Source: Scolanthus callimorphus
Taxonomy: Eukaryota; Cnidaria; Anthozoa; Actiniaria; Edwardsiidae
Assembly (NCBI GenBank): GCA_033964015.1
Contig: CM066917.1
Coordinates: 25,079,951-25,143,950 of the forward strand
Direction: 5' to 3'
DNA: 64,000 nucleotides
The notes below the pieces were generated by a model. That model was not told the origin of the DNA and did no database searches. It saw only the letters and a program-made list of their open reading frames with translations. Shown here piece by piece: positions 1-12,900 of the stretch (the stretch's first letter is position 1; every line of letters begins with the position of its first letter). The translations under genes were made by a program, and so were the position numbers.

Positions 1-205
1 TGATGGCGGCGAGAGGGTGCGGTTAGTCTGCTGTGCAACAACTATACACCACCTTAAACAGATCTCTGCACTTGAGATGGAGTTTGACTATTTACACTAG
101 TCGGCTGGAAACGGTATTAAGATAATTGCGAGACAAATTATACCGAAGTAACGAGCACAAGTGAACACTTGATTGCAACGTAAAGGAGGCAACATGGTCC
201 ACTGG

Positions 206-449
206 TTAAAAGGGGCACTCGCACGCTTAAGTTTTGAACCACCTGTCAAAAAATAGGTCAAATTCTAATCACCAAAATACATTCAAGTATTAAATGAATA
301 ACCAAAATAACAGTCCAGGTTTGTTTAATGGCCTTTTATCTGTTAAATCAATACAAATCTATAGTGTTTTTATCTATTATGAAGAGGATGGAAATGGATT
401 GCGATTTGAATGATTTGCTGCTCAGGCAAGCGTGCGAGTGCCCCTTTAG
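206..449. mobile_element. TTAA MITE family, copy 1
   Basis: The ends AAGGGGCACTCGCACGCTT and their inverse bound about 200 bp of AT-rich sequence shared with copies at 6897-7144 and 35758-35959. TTAA is present on the left; the right flank reads TTAG. Confidence 0.6.
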
Positions 450-660
450 GGCGACGGCCTTATAATCCGGAGATCCCTAGTTCAAGACGCGCTCTGGCCA
501 CAGGAGATTTGTTTGTAAATAGCCAACTTGGTTGGTCTCCTGGCCAGTTACGTTGTTTAACAAGTTTGTTTGAGTTTGTTCTTTGTTTACCGGTTTGTTT
601 ATAGTGTCCCCAATTGGCTCTACGAGCCAGTTACGCTGACACTTCATTCATTTAATTTTT
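450..660 (+). other. Possible SINE-like sequence at the left edge
   Basis: A B-box-like CTAGTTCAAGAC occurs at 478-489, next to TTAA MITE copy 1. No convincing A box was found. Nothing coding for the expected E4 U-box was seen at 1-943. Confidence 0.2.
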
Positions 661-943
661 TTTCACATACCGCTGATGCCGCGCGCTGGGAAATAGGTGG
701 CCTTAGGAAGCAGCGGGCAACTCGCTTCTCCTCGGTTATCATGGCTAAGAACTCCAAGGTGTTGTTCGCCTATGGGACGGGATAGAACATCAAAAGAGAG
801 CAGAACATAATCCTTTTGCATCATGCTTGCTACCCCTCCTCACAACTCTCCCCGTTGATAAGCCCGCGACACACATCAAGCGCTGACAAAATGCAAAACG
901 GCTGTCACTAAGGCTCAATATAAAAGAGAAAATACAAACTTAC

Positions 944-3900
944 CATCTTCATGAAGGATTTGGAGACGTGCTCTTCATTCTTTAGGAACTGTGCTTTTTC
1001 CTGCTGCTCCTGGAAATCCAGCTCATTCCATTTCTCTTCTAAGCAATCAAAAAAGAAGAATATAAAAAGCCGCCTACTGGTTTAGCTCAACGCCGATCTG
1101 ACGATTTGAAGAAATGTTAAAATATCTGCCACAGGGTTGGTACGCTTTCTGGATTACAAAAATCCAGGATTTCCAGGAAAGTCTTTTAAGTTATTTTTCC
1201 AGGAGTTTTTATTGGGTAGAAATGCCCCCTCCCTCCCCCCCAAAAAAACATGATAAGTCTGGAGGATGTAAGATTCACGAAACTGACTGATTCAACCACA
1301 TTTGAGTTGAAACATTTTTCCAGGATGTAAGATTCTTTAAATTCCAGGACTTTCCAGGAAGGAAATGAAAATCCAGGACATTCCAGGATTTCCAAGACGC
1401 GTACAAACCCTGATTTCAGAAGTCCAGAATATCTCGACATTCGATTTCCAACTCGAAATCATTTATCGAGCAATAAAAAATACGTACTGTCTTCCTTTGA
1501 TTTCTGTAGCTTTCTCACGTGTTGGACTCGCGACAAACCGTCGTTCAACAAGTAGAGCAAGCTGTCGAGAATTGCATTCAGGAAGCTCTGAAATAAAGCA
1601 AAATATGAATAGATGAATTCATCACATGACGAGTGAATTCCACGGCAATAGACCTCCTCGGCTTGGGCGTAACGTTTTCCCATTTCAGATCACTTGACAT
1701 TCCCATGAGTATTGTCTCTTTGTGTTTCTGCTACGCACAGAAGGAGATATGAATATGGAAGCAACCCAAACAAAGAACGATTATTCAAATGAATGCCACG
1801 TGATCTGAAATGGGAAAACATTACGCCGAGGTCTATTTTCACGCGGAAACGATATCGTTTTTCAAGTGAAATTTAACGTAGAATTTACGAGTCTAGTGAT
1901 TAATTTTTCTTGAATCCCATAGCAAAGATTTAATATTATTTTATTTAGCGAAATGATTCGAGCTTTGAACTGTTTTTGCGCGCGGGAAACTTGTGTTTTG
2001 TCGAATTCAGGTTTCAACCATCAAATCTATATGGGATGGAAGAGGTTGTGGCGAACACGGCTGCTGTGGTGACTGCATAAGGAGGTTCCCATGGCGACAC
2101 AGGTCACACTGACTTCTCAGTGGAAAGCTATACTTACTTGGTTGAGGTGGGAGGGTGGAAGTGCGTGGAAAACTGCTGCACTGCTGCGAGCACGATTGCA
2201 CCGTCGATTACACTCATGCGCAACACCAGCAGACTGCTGGCCACAATTGCCAAACTGCAAGCTCATGGGGACAGGCACTTTGCGAGCAGCTTCAGCCAAA
2301 ATGGAAGCCACCCGATACTTTTCGTCACTGGACCAATCGCTCCAGGCTCCAGCAAAACGAAATATACCCCGTGCGGGCAATAACTGCGGGATTTTGTGGC
2401 TTTCAAATCCGACACTTTTCGCTACTACTAGGCTATAACTTATAGCTTACTAGTAGCTCAACCAATCAGAACGCAGCATTGACAATAGACCACTAGAGTG
2501 ATTTGACTACAACAAAAGATATAGGTATAGGTATATGCAATGCAGTGTACCTGGAATGTATTCTTTCCACATTCCAGCTTGAGCGAGTCTCTGTGATCGA
2601 CGTCTGTCCATAGCAACTCTAACAATTTGACAATCTCGGCTCTAAAATAGAACAGCCGAATTTAATCAAATAAGTATTTCATTAAAAGTCCATAGACGCC
2701 ACTTCTCAGCTGTCTTACCCATCATCACCACCCCTCCCCCCTCCCCATCAGTTCACTGTAGCTCATGGAGTATAGGGTAAAGCACAAACCTTGCAATGTC
2801 TTACCCATCATCATCACCCCCTCCCCCCTCCCCATCAGTTCACTGTAGCTCATGGAGTATAGGGTAAAGCACAAACCTTGCAATGTCTTACTCATCATCA
2901 CCACCCCCTCCCCCCTCCCCATCAGTTCACTGTAGCTCATGGAGTATAGGGTAAAGCACAAATCTTGCAATGTCTTACCCATCAACACCACCCCTCCCCC
3001 CTCCCCATCAGTTCACTGTAGCTCATGGAGTATAGGGTAAAGCACAAACCTTGCAATGTCTTACCCATCATCATCACCCCCTCCCCCCTCCCATCAGTTC
3101 ACTGTAGCTCATGGAGTATAGGGTAAAGCACAAACCTTGCAATGTCTTACTCATCATCACCACCCCCTCCCCCCTCCCCATCAGTTCACTGTAGCTCATG
3201 GAGTATAGGGTAAAGCACAAATCTTGCAATGTCTTACCCATCAACACCACCCCTCCCCCCTCCCCATCAGTTCACTGTAGCTCATGGAGTATAGGGTAAA
3301 GCACAAACCTTGCAATGTCTTACCCATCATCATCACCCCCTCCCCCCTCCCCATCAGTTCACTGTAGCTCATGGAGTATAGGGTAAAGCACAAACCTTGC
3401 AATGTCTTACTCATCATCACCACCCCCTCCCCCCTCCCCATCAGTTCACTGTAGCTCATGGAGTATAGGGTAAAGCACAAACCTTGCAATGTCTTACCCA
3501 TCATCACCCCCCCCCCCCTCCTCCCCCCTCCCCATCAGTTCACTGTAGCTCATGGAGTATAGGGTAAAGCACAAACCTTGCAATGTCTTACCCATCATCA
3601 CCACCCCCTCCCCCCTCCCCATCAGTTCACTGTAGCTCATGGAGTATAGGGTAAAGCACAAACCTTGCAATGCCTTACCCATCACCACCACCCCTCCCCC
3701 CTCCCCATCAGTTCACTGTAGCTCATGGAGTATAGGGTAAAGCACAAACCTTGCAATGCCTTACCCATCACTACCACCCCTCCCTCCCCTTCCCATCAGT
3801 TCACTGTAGCTCATGGAGTATAGGGTAAAACCTTGCAATGCCTTCGTCTTTCCACAAGATAAATAGGATGATCTTTTTGTTAACAGTTTTAGCTCATTGG

Positions 3901-6900
3901 CATAAGCAATGTTCAGAATCAGACCGTTCGAGGGGGAGCTATGAAATTATGAGTTCTGAATATCGAAAGAGGACAGTGAAAAGAAAATAATAAGGAAATC
4001 TCAAGTTGATATTTAGAGTTTTAAGTGGGTGGTGCGATGTTCTAATGAGCCTTCTGTCCACGAGAATACACGAACAAGCACCGAAAAGTTATCCAGGTCC
4101 CAAATCAAATTTGCATCCTGCCACAGGGTACCCAGACTCGTACCTGGAGCTAAACTTGTCAAACTCCTCTTTGTCCACGTCCAGCCCTTCTACCACATCT
4201 ACAGATGTGTATGTATGTATAAGGGCGGAGGAGAGCTTTTTCTTGATTGCTTGGCACGTTACCACACATGCAGTCAGGTCTCCTTCGATTCCACTACAAA
4301 AAGGAAAATGTCGGTCAGAGAGGAAACAGGAACGTCAGATCAAAACAATGGCGCGATACGATACGATACGATAATGCTACGAGGGTAGCATTTTAACGGT
4401 TTACAGTTTTCTACTATATGACCCTTGTTAGTATTTTGAGCCCTTCACCGGGGATGGACGCCCGCGTCCCCGCGGTTCTATCCCTCTTGTTCTGATTAGT
4501 GCAATTAGTGTACTGTGAGATGGGGCCTACGGTTCAACGTCCTTATTCCTACGAGACGCGAAGGTCGAACCAGTTGTAGACGTTGAAGCCAGCAAAGGCC
4601 CTCCAATGGCTGTCCCCAGGGCCTCCCCTGCGAGCCCACAGAGGGCCACAGACAACAGAGAAGGATTGATATAGAATGTTTCCTCATACGTTGCACTTCA
4701 TCAGCAAAAATGAACCCCCCTTCCCCCTCCCTCTCCCTCTTAAAATCCTGGATCTGCCACTGCTTTTATTGATCTCGCCTACCTTCCCCAGCTCGAGGTT
4801 TCCAGTAGAGACTGGTGCCTAGTCAAAACAAACATCCGCTTCAGTTAACAAGAATAAACAGTTCGAACGCAAAGAAAAATGATCTTACTAGAATTAAGGT
4901 GATTCAAAATGCAAGCAAACTACAACAATCAAAGCTTATGTAGAATCTAAGTCATGCCTGTACATGATATATTTCAGGTTGAAGTTTAATGACTTTCGTT
5001 ATTACTCTTTAAGCATCTGTAAGTTTACTACCTATTTTTATCACATCCCATTTGTGAATCAGTTGTTCCTATTTCTGTTTTGTCATGTAAAAGGAGGGTT
5101 AATTATGGCTATCGTGTTCAAATAAAGATGTATGTAAGTTGTATGTACTCAGCGGCATCACAGCATTTTGAATTTCGAGTAAGTCAGCTTAAGCCTAGCG
5201 GACAAGATGGATTGGTGTAGCATTACTTTTTCTTTTTTGAGCAGCATTCAGCGAAAGCCAGGAGTGCGCTGACAATCTTACTCGCCACCATGGGGCCTGG
5301 TCTACATCCCTTGTTATTCATTAGCGTAGCTGAGCAGTCGACAAATTTGTAAACCTGGAAATAACAAACGTGAATAGTTAATCAGGATCAAGCCTAAGAA
5401 TAATCATAGTTGTAATTTTACGTCTTGTGCCAAGATTTAAGGCTGGGCCCAAAGTTTTTTGTGTGAAAAGCTTTGAGAACCCGGTATAATTAGCGATATT
5501 TACCGTTCTTCAATGCATGCTTAACGTCGTCTAAATATTCCAAGATACCAGCCACACGATTCGGGCGTACGCTTGGTTCCTATTTGCAACTTACGTTTAG
5601 CCCCTTGAGGGTGTTAGGATTATGGACCACCACATAATGAAACCACGTACACATGTCCTTGATGTAGAACTCAGGGATGCAGGACAGAAGTTCCCGCTCT
5701 CTCTCGTGGATCTCTTGGTCCGAAAGATCCTGTATAAAACATCAACCCCAGTTAGACTCAGTTCCAAGGGATCTCATGTCACGTCGAATCTAATTCGTAT
5801 TATAATAACTTTGGCGAGCATTGTGGTGTATTATCAGGGCTCTAGTGAGCATTTTGGCGGGCTGTAATATATTAGTGCCCGCGCGAGTCAGTCGGCGTTA
5901 TGATGGTCGCCATAAATTATCATTTTTGTACTCAATGCTCTCCAAAGTTATAATAATAGTAATGTAGTTGATGTTCTTGGGCGTGCTTTAGGCCCTTCTC
6001 AGTGCTCATTTTATCCCTCGCTGCGCATATCCCTCGATGAGCATAAGTCGGGCCCAAAACATATTTACGCCCGCAAACATCAACTATATTGTTATAATAT
6101 ATCAAACATGAGACATAATGTTTCAACAGGAGTTTCTAAACACTGAGAAGTGAGGTAAAGCCGACTTTTTAACTCACTTCGAGGTGTTGGAAATCCTGAT
6201 GAAAACGCTGTCGAGTGTATGATATAGCTTCTCAAACGAACGATTTAACGTCGAGAAAAAGACAGACTAAAATCAAAAACAAATTATGCAAATTAAGATC
6301 GCGTATCCTCCTTCGCGCTTATCATTTTCTTTGTTTTAGAGCGGATTCCAGATGACTGTCGTGAGTAATTCGCTATTACTTTGTAATCACTCCTATATGT
6401 TTTATTCAGAATTTGTGTAATCACTTTGCGATTGATTTTACTACAGTCATATGAAAATCGCTCTATGCTTGATCAATTTTCAATGAGTTTGAGAACTGTA
6501 TTTAGCTATTGCATAAAGGTGACGTGGTCGTGGAAAAGGGTGAGAGTCCTTGCTAAGGACAGGGCCAGATGGCGAAGTAGTGTTAAGGCCTTATGCGCAA
6601 CAGAGCGCGAAGAGGTGAGGTAAGGTAAGGTAATAAAGATGACTATCTAAATTATACGCAAATTTATTTCAAACTATCATATTGGACGCGAAAAACGATC
6701 TGCGTTTGAAGCGTATGTTAGTAGTATGGGATGCACCAAATAGACAGCAGTTTTCAGGATGTTAAAGTAGCGACAAAATCATCACTACAAAAAGTTTGCA
6801 GCAAAATCGCACGCGGTTTTTCGATTCTTGGCCTTTCGTTTCTTAGCTACCTGTTTCATAAGCAGGTTTAACGCACCATGAGAAACCAGACTACCGTTAA

Positions 6901-9900
6901 AGGGGTACACTCGCACGCTTAATTTTCGCACAACCTGTCAAAAAATAAGTCTAATCCTAATCACCAAAAATACATTTAAGTTTACCGGGAATAACCAATA
7001 TAATAGTCCAGGTTTGTAAAATGACCTTTTAACTGGTAAATCAAATCAAATCTATAGTATTTTTTTATCTATTATCAAGAGGATGGAATTGGATTGCGAT
7101 TTGAATTATTTGCTTGCCAGGCAAGCGTGCCAGTGCCCCTTTAAACGCCGGGTACCACTGCAGACAATAGTGATGCATCAAGTGCGCATCTTATAATTCA
7201 AATACACTTAGTATATTTCGCCTTCCTAGTGAGTCATTGCTGTTTTTGCAAGATCTAGAAAACGCTTGTTCACCAAGAAATGCGCAGACTCTACAGCTGT
7301 ACTCTAGCAGGCTTGGGACAAACGCTGCGCAGTTGTACATGCAGGCTCACCTTATTGGAGGCAACGCAGTGCTCCATCTTCATGACAATCCAGTAGGCGG
7401 TGGTGATATAAAACTCACTGCACATGCGCATAAACTGGTGGTCTTGGATCACGGTGTCCCATTGAGAGACGAAAAGCTGTAGAACGAACACCAGAAGCTG
7501 AGCTATTTTCTCACTGGATGCAAAACGTTCAGGTAAAAGAAGATCTAACCATACTTGGAAACCACTGTTAGTGTATACTCCTTATTCAAAAAGGTTGCTT
7601 TGGTGTTTGGTCTTTCAATTATATGCACGAAACAAAGGAATTCTTTGCTTCAGTGACCACGAAACAAAGGCGTTCAATGATCAAAGCAACCTTTTCTGAA
7701 ATAGGTGTATAACATGGTCCGACCGTAATTCTTAAATGTTTCTGATTTGGAGCGACACACAGACAAGAGGCCACAGTATTTGGGCAAGTATTTGATTGCA
7801 AGTATTTGATTGGCTGAATGAATAAAACCGTCAGCCAAAAGAAACACGCAGCGGAGATATAAAAATCTACAAAGGAAAGGACGTACCGTTAAGAGCCCAT
7901 CAAAGTGAGCTTGGGACTCCTTTCCTTCGCTTCTTTCTTTGATTAGAAGATAATTTCTAGAAAACAACGAGAGAATGTTTACTGCAACTTACATAATTTC
8001 ACGAGAAGCACTAGCTCTGATTCCGCGAAACACTGGCTCTGATTCCGCGAAGCACTAGCTCTGATTCCACGAAGCACTAGCTCTGATTCCGCGAACCACT
8101 AGCTCTGATTCCGCGAAGCACTAGCTCTGATTCCGCAAAGCACTAGCTCTAATTCCGCGAACGGCTTTGAAGCTTCGACTTGAGTCTCCCTCTAACAACC
8201 CACGAGCTAGCTATACTTACTACTGTCGGAGGCTCTGCCATCCTTTAGTTTGCAGTTTCAAAATGGAGGATTAAAGTATTAGCCAATCAGAATAGACTTT
8301 TGGTTGTCTGCCGCCAGAGCCCTAAAACGCGGAGGAGTCTGGGAATGAGATAGCCTCCTCCGCATGCATCTCTCTCAAGAAGAACGAAAGAAAATGAGTA
8401 AAACGCGAAAACAGGGGCTTCCTGTGTTATAGGAAAGGAGCAAATTTTTACGTCCATTGAGGTCTAAACACAGGAAGCCAATTTCTTCTTCATTTAGAGT
8501 TGAATTCAGAGGAGGAAAGAGAATTCCTTGCCACCTCGCGCCTTGATACGCGGTTAGTGTGACAGCATCATGATTATCTATTAAACAAGATACCTTAGGA
8601 GTCTGTTGTAGTGTTGTATGGTATTGGTAAGACCAATATGCAGCGCGCGATGGGTGAGATGAAACACTTCAGTCTTCAAGTTAAAGCGACCTATAAGAGA
8701 ACACAAGTGAGTTACGTCAAGGTGAATTCGGGCATGAAATGAAGTGCAAAATGAAATGTTAGCAAGTGAAAATACTGTAATCAAATGCGGTTTACATTGG
8801 TGAGATGTCTGATCCCTAAGATGCGGACTACAATTTCACACTGCAGTTTCAATCCAGGGCCGTAGCTAGGGGAGGGCCAGAGGGGGCAGCTTCCCCCCCC
8901 CCCCCCCCCCCCCCCAACCAACAAAAACAACAAAAAGTAAGTTCTGTAGTTAGCTTAACGTCCGCCATGTACCTTTGAGATCATCGCTCAGCCGATAGCT
9001 TCGTTTAAAGACTGTCTCCTCCCCTTCGTCACCTGTCGATTGATAATTATACAATGCCTTTGAGTGGAATACCATGGAATATACAACGTGCCAAATACAG
9101 TTGGATATCTACGAACTACCACACTCGTAAGCAACCAGCGTTCACGAGGAACTCCAAATTCCAAAACTTGCTCAACCTTTGCTCAATTCCAGGCTCCTGC
9201 TCAACCCCTGTGAAAATTCCAGGCTCCTGCACAACCCCTGTGAAAATTACATGCTCCTGCTCAACCCCTGTGGAAATTCCAGGCTCCTGCTCAACCCCTG
9301 TGGAAATTTCAGGCTCCTGCACAACCCCTGTGGAAATTCCAGGCTCCTGCACAACCCCTGTGGAAATTCCAGGCTCCTGTACAGCCCCTGTGGAAATTCC
9401 AGGCTCCTGCTCAACCCCTGTGGAAATTCCAGGCTCCTGCACAACCCCTGTGGAAATTCCAGACTCCTCTACAGCCCCTGTGGAAATTCCAGGCTCCTGC
9501 ACAACCCCTGTGGAAATTCCAGGCTCCTGCACAACCCCTGTGGAAATTTCAGGCTCCTGCACAACCCCTGTGGAAATTCCAGGCTCCTGCACAACCCCTG
9601 TGGAAATTTCAGGCTCCTGCTCAACCCCTGTGGAAATTCCAGGCTCCTGTACAACCCCTGTGGAAATTTCAGGCTCCTGCTCAACCCCTGTGGAAATTCC
9701 AGGCTCCTGTACAACCCCTGTGGAAATTCCAGGCTCCTGCTCAACCCCTGTGGAAATTCCAGGCTCCTGCACAACCCCTGTGGAAATTCCAGGCTCCTGC
9801 ACAACCCCTGTGGAAATTTCAGGCTCCTGCTCAACCCCTGTGGAAATTCCAGGCTCCTGCACAACCCCTGTGGAAATTCCAGGCTCCTGCACAACCCCTG

Positions 9901-12900
9901 TGGAAATTCCAGGCTCCTGCACAACCCCTGTGGAAATTTCAGGCTCCTGCACAACCCCTGTGGAAATTCCAGGCTCCTGCACAACCCCTGTGAAAATTCC
10001 AGGCTCCTGCACAACTCCTGTGAAAATTCCAGGCTCCTGCACAACCCCTGTGGAAATTCCAGGCTCCTGCTCAACCCCTGTGGAAATTCCAGGCTCCTGT
10101 ACAGTCTCTGCGGGAATTTGAGGCAACCCCTGAGGAAATTCCAAGTTTTCTTGTGACCCCTGTGGAAATTCAAAACTTGCAAATGAATACCCTGTGAAAA
10201 TTCCAGGGTCAAAAACAACGACCCCTGTGAAAATTCCCAGGTCAAACACAAAGATCCCTGTGGAAATTTCAGGGTCAAACACACAGATCCCTGGGATATC
10301 AAATGGAACAGCCCGAAACCATACCTAAATGCCGTCCAGCGATCGTCCGCTCGCTAGGATACTCCAGCCGACAGGCCTCCGATACGGGGTAATTCGTGTT
10401 GATATCCAGGAGCTTGTCGGCTCCCTTGGTGAGGAAGAATGGCTCACAGAGCTGAAGCAGGACGGAACACAAGTTCATCATGTAGCCTGAGAGAAAGAAA
10501 AACACCATCAGTCTTCTCTTTTTGCGCTGTTACGACGCTTGGTTGCTATGTCAACTACGTTTCTAAGGACCGGTTTACCTGTGGTGCGTGCGGAGAAAAA
10601 ACAGATTCCGAAGCAACGTAAGGAATGAAATGAAAACACGAGAACGGGATAAAAGCGCAACTCACCGTCACCGGCCACGACGTCTTCGTATTGATCACTG
10701 ACTAGAGTTGCAGTGCGCAAGTCATTCAAGCTGACAACCGCTGATATCCATGCCAGTGCACTGAAAAGAATTGTAGAATCTTCAAACTTTCTCCCTGCTC
10801 GATCCCTTTCTCCCAACTTTCCTTCCCTCCTCCCCCCTTCCATCTTCCTTCTCCGCCTCCCTCCCTTTCATTTTTCTCTCTCTCTCTCTCTCTCTTCATC
10901 CATCTCTCCCTCCCTCCCTTACCTTCCTCCTACTTCCCCTCCCATCCTTCCTCCCTCCCTCCCTATCTCTCTCTTCCTTGCAAACAACCAACAAACCAAT
11001 CAACGACTGAACTCTTGACCAGCCAAAGAACCAAGTTTAACGTATTCAGGAAACGAGACTGTCTTGATGCTCATTTAAGCCCAATTTACACGACAGTTTT
11101 TTTTGGCACGGCTCGGATAAAAAGTGGTACGGGTACCAAATTTAATGGCACGGCTCGGGTATATTTGCGCTGTGCCCCACCGAAATTTCATCCGTGCCGA
11201 GACTAAAGCCACATTTACACGACAGACATTTTTTAGCACGGCTCGGATAGAAATGATTCTTGGACTACCTCGCCACGTAGTCCCAGCACGGACGAAATTT
11301 CGGTCCGGCTCTGACAAAATGTAGTACGGCAAAGCCATTTACACAGCGCAAATATACCCGAGCCGTGCCATGAAATTTGGTACCCATGCCACTTTTTATC
11401 CGAGCCGTGCCAAAAAGTCCCTGTCGTGTAAATGGGGCTTTAGCGTCACAGCACTGGATCCCTCCCTGTCATCTCACAAGGTCAGATCGTGAACTTAAAA
11501 AACACTTTCACAGAAAAGCGATTTGAAAGAACATCAACAGGCATAGGTACCTTTCTTGATTCTTGGACAAAACTCGTCGTAAAACCTTCTGCACGACATT
11601 CTGACAAGAGTGTATTCCATCTTGGATTTGACTCTGCATATCAAGAGACGGTAACACGGTGTAAGAGCACAGTATATAGATAGTAAAAGCTTTGAGTGAA
11701 GAAGACAATTTATAACATCCGCAAAACAGGGATTAAGATGTAATAACCTGTAATGGACGACGTAATTGTAAAAATTATAGCTTAAGCTTAACTAGTTAAC
11801 TTGTAACTCTAGTACTCAGTGACTCATGCAGGACTAACCCGCTTACGACCTCTCCCTGTGGCTTTGATAGCTCAGATGGACGAGCATTTCACCGGTATGG
11901 CAAAGGTCGTGGGTTCAAATCCCGACCAAAGCCTGACTTTTTTCTCAGGTTTTCAGTGGTGAATAATGGCCCCGCATTTGTACGTTTCCCATTTGTCGCA
12001 CTACTGATAAATGACAAATCTCTCTGTATATGTCTGTAAGTACTCAAAGAGTGAGCCGATTCAAGACAATGTTGCGGTCTGGGCGCACACAGCTTCGGAC
12101 AATGTTTTGTTTTTATAAATAGCTGTATTCCCTTTAACAAGGTTGAGAAAGAACACTTGCCTGGACTCGTTCAGCGTCGCTTTGGAACACTTGTGGAAAG
12201 TGGGGAAGTTGCTTGAACGGCTCTGATGCGCGAGATTTACCAGAAATCTTTGCCTCAAGTGTGGTCAAAGTCAGAAAGGTGGAAAATATGGAGTTGGTTT
12301 GGAAATAGATCCACTGCAAACGGGAAAACAAGAACGTTAATCAAGCGCGCGCTCATACACGCCACGAGGAAGTTTAGGAAGCACGCGAAGGGTATCGATA
12401 TAACCGTAACAGTCCTCAGTCACTCCTTAATTAATGTTTGAACCGATAAAAGAAGATGAATTTTGCGAAGAAAAGGCGAAATAACCATCTGCAATCATAG
12501 TTCTATCATTCATCTACCGAATTCAATTCAAGATATTGCTTTCCATTTCCAAAATCAGCCGATGGAAACGGATGCTTTCTCCTACTCGGTATGTTGCTAG
12601 GTAGACAAAATGGAGGCTAACAGAGGCTCTTTAAAGTCCATGATACGCACCAGTTCTGATGTCGATTTGGTGACTTCTTTGTCCAAGGCGTCAGTAATGA
12701 ACTGCATCATGCGAGGCTGTATTAAAGGGAAAAAAGAGACGCGATACGCAATGTTGCAGGTATAAATGCGTGACTGCGTAGCGGACTACAGTATTCACCT
12801 GTTTGATAAGAGATTCCAGTCCTTTGAAAACACGACTGCATTCCAAAGCGATTTCATCCATTCTGAAGAGAAATATGCTGTGAATTAGACCTACACGGGT

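Noticed and set aside
1..943. Search for the E4 U-box exons
   Set aside because: No segment resembling DPLMDTLM...DP on the minus strand. The stretch holds a MITE and SINE-like sequence; the exons must lie outside the window.
2091..2445. Three overlapping 87-115-codon open frames on the plus strand, plus one on the minus strand
   Set aside because: Multiple frames open at once, no splice or family support, located inside an E4 intron.
2725..3691. Repetitive open frames (MGKTLQGLCFTLYSM units)
   Set aside because: By-product of the 86-bp minisatellite.
8004..10290. CRISPR-like array
   Set aside because: Units are contiguous tandem repeats without unique spacers, in an animal intron.
9054..10302. 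Open frames of 277-388 codons on both strands with decapeptide repeats
   Set aside because: They are produced by a 30-bp minisatellite that lacks stops, lie inside an E4 intron, and occur in several frames at once. This is not coding structure.
11860..11934. Functional tRNA gene
   Set aside because: A and B boxes and acceptor pairing are present but the anticodon stem does not form and a repeat body follows. Better explained as a SINE head.
12134..12331. Possible extra E4 exon with a GC donor near 12150
   Set aside because: Its phase does not match exons 16 and 17, which already join in phase through 11551-11633.
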